Below, piece by piece: positions 20,468 to 25,000 of a stretch of 25,000 nucleotides of DNA. Source of the DNA: Chrysomallon squamiferum (lineage: Eukaryota; Mollusca; Gastropoda; Neomphalida; Peltospiridae); contig CM022674.1 in the NCBI GenBank assembly GCA_012295275.1, positions 2,608,242 through 2,633,241 on the forward strand, given 5' to 3'. The notes under the pieces were generated by a model that had not been told where the DNA came from, searched no databases, and saw nothing but the letters and a program-made list of their open reading frames with translations. The translations under genes were made by a program, and so were the position numbers. Each line of letters starts with the position of its first letter. The stretch's first letter is position 1.

Positions 20468-21018
20468 ACGACCAGATGATGCTGACAATGACGGTGACGA
20501 TGTTGTAAACTCCACAGCAGATTCGACCTGCAGCACAACCACAATGAAACAAGAACCAGAAGAAACTCCATGCTCACAGCTACAGAATTCAACCGTGAAA
20601 AGGAAAAAATGTAGAAGACAAAAACAATCAGATATGAAAGCTAAAGAATATGAAAGTCCAGCAAACAAGCTACCAAGAACTTACATTACCATTCGTCCCA
20701 ACGCAAAGACAAGACGTAAAAGCAGCAATGGAGAGTATCATGAACACTGAAAAAATAAGAACACTGAAAAAGACAGCAACTGCAACATCGACCTCCAGTG
20801 ACTTGATATCAGATGTTGATTCATTTTTGGAAGAATCTGATGATAATCTGACATCATCTGCAGAATCGTCGTCAGATGAGGAGGATGTAGATGTTCTTGA
20901 TTTTTTGACCCGTGGTTTGGATAAAAAGAAAAAACTGATGATGCTGAAGAAAATTGTGACTTCTCTTGTGCTTCGCCAGAATAGGAAAAAGTCCAAGAAA
21001 AAGAAAAGAAAAAAATAA
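20468..21018 (+). CDS. KRBA2-like protein, copy 2, exon 2 (apparent frameshift)
   Basis: The exon opens in phase after ATTTCTTTCAG (GA|A) and continues the frame of exon 1. It has an acidic start, MKQEPEETP (a SUMO-type KxE site) and ESPANKL (compare ESPSKKL in copy 1). That frame stops at TGA 20748-20750, giving a 444-residue product. In the +1 frame, open from 20638 to TAA at 21016, the copy 1 tail reappears: ESSSDEEDVDVLDFL, a helix segment MMLKKIVTSL and a final KKSKKKKRKK. One extra base in about 20,660-20,747 would explain this; the AAAA run at 20718-20721 is the best candidate. Either the copy is mutated and ends early, or the assembly has an indel. No donor/acceptor pair I can see removes the break. 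Confidence 0.72.
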
Positions 21019-21046
21019 ATAAGAATGTGTGATAACCAAAACTGAA

Positions 21047-21066
21047 AATAAACTATTTATAATAAA
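21047..21066 (+). terminator. Two polyadenylation signals of copy 2
   Basis: AATAAA occurs at 21047-21052 and again at 21061-21066, about 30-45 bases after the stop. T-rich and GT-containing sequence follows. Confidence 0.65.
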
Positions 21067-21451
21067 ACTAATTTTCTTGAAGAGTACTTTTTGGGGGCTT
21101 TGTTTTTGTTAACCATTTACATCAGCATTATTATTGTTTTTGATTAGAATTTAGCATATATTTCAATAAACTTTTAACTTTTTTTGTATTGAATAAATAT
21201 TTGTAAATATGTATTTTATTTAAAAAATGTGGATATATTCAGTTTATAAAATTGTTTGTCCTTTTTATGATATATGCTTTGCTGTTTATGAAAAATAGTT
21301 TTGAGTGGCAGCATATCGTATAATTTTTATTTTCATTTACTTATTTTTTATCTTTTCTTTACACCAGTTAAGTTCAGACAACGATACACAGTGTTAAAAT
21401 AAAGGCATTCAACTATGACCTATTAGCAATATATTACTGATGCTCTAAATA

Positions 21452-21493
21452 ATGGCGGAAATAAAAGACAAATCGGCATGGCGACGTCAGTAG
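21452..21493 (+). promoter_or_regulatory. Overlapping upstream ORF / YY1-like box at the zinc-finger gene start
   Basis: AATAATGGCGGAA starts a 13-codon frame with a strong context (A at -3, G at +4). It ends in TAG at 21491-21493, past the main ATG at 21478, so it overlaps the main frame. The ATGGCGG core also resembles a YY1 initiator site. A good acceptor (TTTCTTTACACCAG at 21367) lies upstream and may mark a 5'-UTR intron. Confidence 0.4.
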
Positions 21494-21686
21494 CAAAATT
21501 ATCTTCGAAAGAATGCTCTATTCTGGAAAATAATGTAAAATACAAAAAATTCACAACACTGCAAAAATTCAAGCATATTTACATAGGCGATGAGATAGAG
21601 AGGTGGAATGCGATGAAACTGGACAATGCATGCAAAAGTGACATCGAAGTCGCACGACTGTTACTTGATATCTATCAAATTTATAA
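21478..21686 (+). CDS. C2H2 zinc-finger protein, exon 1 (N-terminal motif)
   Basis: ATG at 21478 is the first in-frame ATG after a stop at 21424. The exon gives 69 residues plus two bases and ends at ATAA|GTAAGT, phase 2. Residues 37-67 (IGDEIERWNAMKLDN then KSDIEVARLLLDIY) form a helix-like motif: a Trp, then a S-D-x-E-V-A core and a Leu-rich end. I believe similar segments precede the fingers in other animal zinc-finger proteins, but I know no formal name for them. The exon starts only about 410 bases after the poly(A) signals of the upstream gene. Joining to 22424 restores the frame (AA|A, Lys) with no stop, which supports the splice. Confidence 0.75.
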
Positions 21687-22423
21687 GTAAGTTTTGTTTA
21701 AAAATAATAATTAAGAAACAACAAAAAATTGAATGTATCTTACGTCTGGTATTTAATAAAACGGTAATTCATATACATGTAGAAAAATGCTATTGTTGTT
21801 ATATATTCACTTAATTAAAATTAAAAAAACAACAAAAAAAAAAAAAAAAAAAACCCACAAAAAATAACGGTCTTACGACAGTGGCGGTAAATAAGAAATG
21901 GGGAAATAATCAAAAATGTCAGTTACGTATCGACGTACCCAGGATTAATCCTGTAACTGTAACGTACAAAGCATCTAGAACTTAATATTATTTCATCCAA
22001 CATTTAGGTTACATCTCAGTCATTTAAATATTACTATCATTATACTATTAAATTTATTGCTGCCAAATTTTAATTTAAATTATACGCTAATTTACTGTTA
22101 TTACTTTACCGTTAATAAAGTTTTCCAGTAGTCTTGTGTTTTATCACACTAAATTAATTTTTAAATGAAAAAAGAAGAGATATGTAACTAATTATTTGCC
22201 AATAAAGTCAAGTAATATTGGATTTAATATGAACATTATAGGACTACTTAATAGGACTACTATTAGCAATAGTCTAATTTGTTGAGGTTTTAAAATTATA
22301 GATAGATAGATAGATATAAAATAAATTATTTACAAGGAAAAAAAAAAAAATAGATTTGTAACAATTATTTGAATTTAATGATGAACTATAAAAATATATA
22401 TAAAATTTTATTTATGTCTTCAG
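21687..22423 (+). other. Phase-2 intron of the zinc-finger gene
   Basis: It runs from GTAAGT to TTTATGTCTTCAG. The content is AT-rich with an A-run near 21,836, a palindromic segment (21920-21959) and a short GATA repeat near 22,301. No exon is seen. Confidence 0.75.
21920..21959. repeat. Nested inverted repeat
   Basis: The perfect palindrome CAGGATTAATCCTG (21940-21953) lies between CAGTTAC (21920-21926) and GTAACTG (21953-21959), which are each other's reverse complement. The surrounding CpG-containing sequence is unlike the rest of the intron. Confidence 0.7.
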
Positions 22424-24137
22424 AACCAGTTACCCTATCAGATTTAAGGAGATGAGGGAACTACATGAGATAAAAACTGATGATCTGCAGTCTGTGAATG
22501 GTGAAGATAAATCACTGAGTTATTTTGAAAACATTCAGATCAAAGAGGAACCAGAAAGTGATTTTGATTCTAACCAGATTTTCAATTTTCTGATTCCCCA
22601 GGGATTGGAAATGAAAGAAGAAACCTTAAACTGCATTCATCCTGAAGAAATTATCAATAATTTTTCCAAATCTTGTTTGTCGTCTACTGAAGAGTCAGAT
22701 GATGTAATGGGTGCTAGCTTGACTTTGTCTGATAAAAAATGTTGTATTTTTGGTGAATGTAATAGTCATTCTTCTTGTTATTCCAATTCCAACGATGACG
22801 TAGGCACAGAAAATTTGGATCCCGTTAACTCTGGAACGGTAAATAATGAAGACTGTATAGCATACAATCAGTCTTTTGTTGAAGAAAAAAAAGATCTGCA
22901 GGTTAGTTCGCAGCCTGGAACAAAGTCAAATGAAAGACTGGTCATTAACAGACAAAACAAGCTTAGCGCCGATAGGTGCAACGAATGTCAATCTTTCACC
23001 AACAGCAGTCATGAAAACGATGCCAAAAAACGACCGTGAAGATGAAGAAACGAAAATATACACGGAATGGCCGTAGGAAAAAAAGAAAACGAGGAATTAG
23101 AAAAAAAGATTTTAATGAAAGTAATAAAGATTCACTTGTGTCAATCAATGAGCAAAATACTTGTATATCTGACCAGAAGCGTGGCTGCACTACAGTTTAT
23201 TCTGGTTCAAACCAGGCGGGTATTCACGAGTTAGGTGATGATGAATTTCTCTGTGCTGACTGCGGTGAAAGATTTCTGTCAGCTGAAGAGTTGGACTTGC
23301 ACGCCACGAATCGGCACAAGACTGCACCAGTCCAGCGTGCTTCTAACTCCTGTCATTCCACTGCACACTGCAAAGAATGGATGACGGAACACGTTCGTTT
23401 GAAACATTCAGGAGTAACTGGATCGATTTCAGACAGCGACACCGCGACCCACGACAGACACACCCGATCCAGGATTAACTACAGTCGCGGTCTGTGTGAC
23501 ATATGTGGGGCTGAGAAAAAATATCTTCGAGAACATATGTATTACGTTCATAACGCTTACGATTTCGGTCAAGGTCGAGTCGTGATCTGCGAAGTGTGTG
23601 GCGCGGAATTTCCCAACCGTGTACAACTTAACAAACATCGGCTGACGAGGCACACAGAAAAAACGATCCACTGCAAGTTTAACGGTTGCAAAGTTATGTT
23701 CAAGACAAACGGACTGATGGAACGACATTACAAGCTCGTCCATCTGGGTATCAAGCGATTTGTGTGCCCGTACGAAGGCTGCCTGTTTCGGACGGGGGAC
23801 AGAACGTCGTTCGGGAAACCACACCAGAGCGATTCATTTGAAAATTAGAAGCTTCCCGTGTACGTGGTCTGGTTGCAACAAAAGCTTCTTCGACAACAAG
23901 AACCTTGTGGTTCACGAACGCATTCACGCAGACGTGAAACCCGTGCGTTGCGAGTTCTGTGATTACAGGTGCAGGCAGAGAACGGCTCTGAACTGGCACT
24001 TGCGCACAAAACACAAAGAGCAGGCGTGTGTTTCTTCTTCTGTCTCCGGTGCCTCTAAAAATGTCCCCGTTGGCGTTCCAGCATTATCTCACGCTTTGAA
24101 ATCAGGACGAAAGAAAAAACAAAAAGCAAACACGTGA
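22424..24137 (+). CDS. C2H2 zinc-finger protein, exon 2 (two apparent frameshifts)
   Basis: After the acceptor the frame runs to TGA at 23037. This part is acidic and Ser-rich, with IKEEPESD and LEMKEE, both SUMO-type sites. The reading then continues in the -1 frame (open from 23015) with a basic patch KKRKYTRNGRRKKRKRG and fingers at 23252-23317, 23495-23551 (only nine residues between the Cys and His pairs), 23588-23653, 23672-23743 and the start of one at 23765. A degenerate half finger lies at 23351-23407. Near 23,812 the frame shifts by +1 and returns to the first frame, where H-x4-H of that finger and two more fingers (23859-23927, 23949-24014) follow. The stop is TGA at 24135. The two shifts cancel, so exon length is a multiple of three when joined. 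Likely a nuclear DNA-binding regulator. Frameshifts could be assembly indels (at AAAAAA and GGGAAA) or real damage. Confidence 0.75.
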
Positions 24138-24264
24138 TACGATTCCGTTTTAATCATTTTTGTTTTGAATTTGTTTTCATTCATTCATGGTGCTATTAAC
24201 TTAAGCTTTGGTTATGTTGTTATTTATTTATTTTTTTTTTGTATTTTTTTTTTTTTTAAACTTA

Positions 24265-24460
24265 TTTTATATTTCTATATTTATTATTTTTTTTTTTATT
24301 AAATTTTATTTTTTTTTATTACATTTTTAATTATTATTTTTTGGTTTATTTATTTATTTACCTTTTATATTTCTATATTTATTATTTTAATTTTTATTAA
24401 ATTTTATTTTATTTTATTAAATTTTTAATTATTATTTTTTGGTTTATTTATTTATTTACC
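24265..24460. repeat. 98-bp tandem duplication
   Basis: Copy 1 (24265-24362) and copy 2 (24363-24460) both begin TTTTATATTTCTATATTTAT and end GGTTTATTTATTTATTTACC, with a few single-base differences in the T-rich middle. Confidence 0.9.
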
Positions 24461-24676
24461 TATTTTAGTTTATATTTATGTTATATTTATTTATTATAAA
24501 TATATATATATATATTTTTTTTTTCTTGCGCTAGCAACTTCTGTCTTGATGCAAAATTTTGTTGATGCGTTTTAATTTTGTTTTATATTTGATCAGGCAA
24601 AACGCCGTTCATGGTTACTATTAAAGTTACTGCTGTTTCTTTACTCTGATGTTCTTGTGTGTTCGTGTGTTTTGCT

Positions 24677-24777
<101 letters not shown>

Positions 24778-24902
24778 TACAAACCTAAGAAAAGAAGAAG
24801 AAAAAAAGAAGAAAACCAAATTGTGTTAATGCTGAATCATAGGAAAACAATTGTAAAAACCAGAAAATCTCTGATAATATGCAGCATGTGTCAAAGTGGA
24901 AT

Positions 24903-24903
<1 letters not shown>

Positions 24904-24942
<39 letters not shown>

Positions 24943-25000
24943 GTAATAAGTAAATAAAATAAAAAACTATAATAATAATAATATTAATAATAATAATAAT
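24904..25000. repeat. (AAT)n microsatellite at the window edge
   Basis: An AATAATAAT array with one AAGTAATAAG interruption and a second array running off the right edge. Confidence 0.93.

Noticed and set aside
20346-20996. Antisense frames across copy 2 exon 2
   Set aside because: Shadows of the sense exon, rich in Ser and Phe because they mirror Glu/Asp and Lys codons.
23023-23035. Programmed -1 ribosomal frameshift at AAA AAA
   Set aside because: The heptamer is C AAA AAA, not a standard X XXY YYZ site, and a second, opposite shift would also be needed. Indels are simpler. Kept only as a check in the findings.

Overview
The window is nuclear DNA from an animal. It is very AT-rich, its genes are split by GT-AG introns, and it is crowded with CA/GT, GA/CT, ATA, TTTTA and GAAT microsatellites. 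A cilium gene (NPHP4-like), integrase-derived genes and a C2H2 zinc-finger gene, together with this microsatellite-rich AT background, fit a lophotrochozoan and perhaps a cephalopod. The species call is an inference from style, not from a diagnostic sequence.

Region 1 (about 1-13,050, minus strand) is the 5' part of a nephrocystin-4 (NPHP4) gene. Three exons are seen: 13052-12903 with the start codon, 6555-6226, and 2241-2104. All junctions are phase 0 with consensus splice sites. The rest of the gene runs off the left edge. The long introns hold microsatellites, a 188-bp mariner-type MITE (11072-11259), an inverted repeat pair (9103/9876) and short tandem duplications. The middle exon repeats the strand-like motif at the end of exon 1, so it may be an alternative exon.

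Region 2 (about 13,050-14,457) lies between the NPHP4 start and the next, divergently oriented gene. It probably works as a two-way promoter, followed by a non-coding first exon (donor at 13654) and a 5'-UTR intron.

Region 3 (14,458-21,070, plus strand) holds two tandem paralogous genes. Each has an integrase-derived exon (H2C2 zinc-binding motif plus rve core, KRBA2-like) that ends at the same place in the same phase-2 intron (GA|GTAAGT). A second exon then encodes a Ser/Glu-rich acidic patch, a conserved helix-like segment and a polylysine tail. Two of the three catalytic DDE positions appear substituted in both copies (N,D,D and N,D,Q). That suggests domesticated, catalytically inactive proteins that keep binding functions. 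The second copy has an apparent frameshift in its second exon.

Region 4 (21,368-24,137, plus strand) is a two-exon C2H2 zinc-finger gene with a short N-terminal motif, SUMO-type KxE sites and about eight fingers. It carries two apparent frameshifts of opposite sign (near 23,025 and 23,812). The right end (24,138-25,000) is AT-rich simple sequence with a 98-bp tandem duplication and a (CT)n(TA)n tract.

The three plus-strand genes are all likely nuclear DNA-binding or chromatin proteins. Each has a short upstream ORF just before or across its start codon. The NPHP4 gene is unrelated to them in function and may only share a promoter region.
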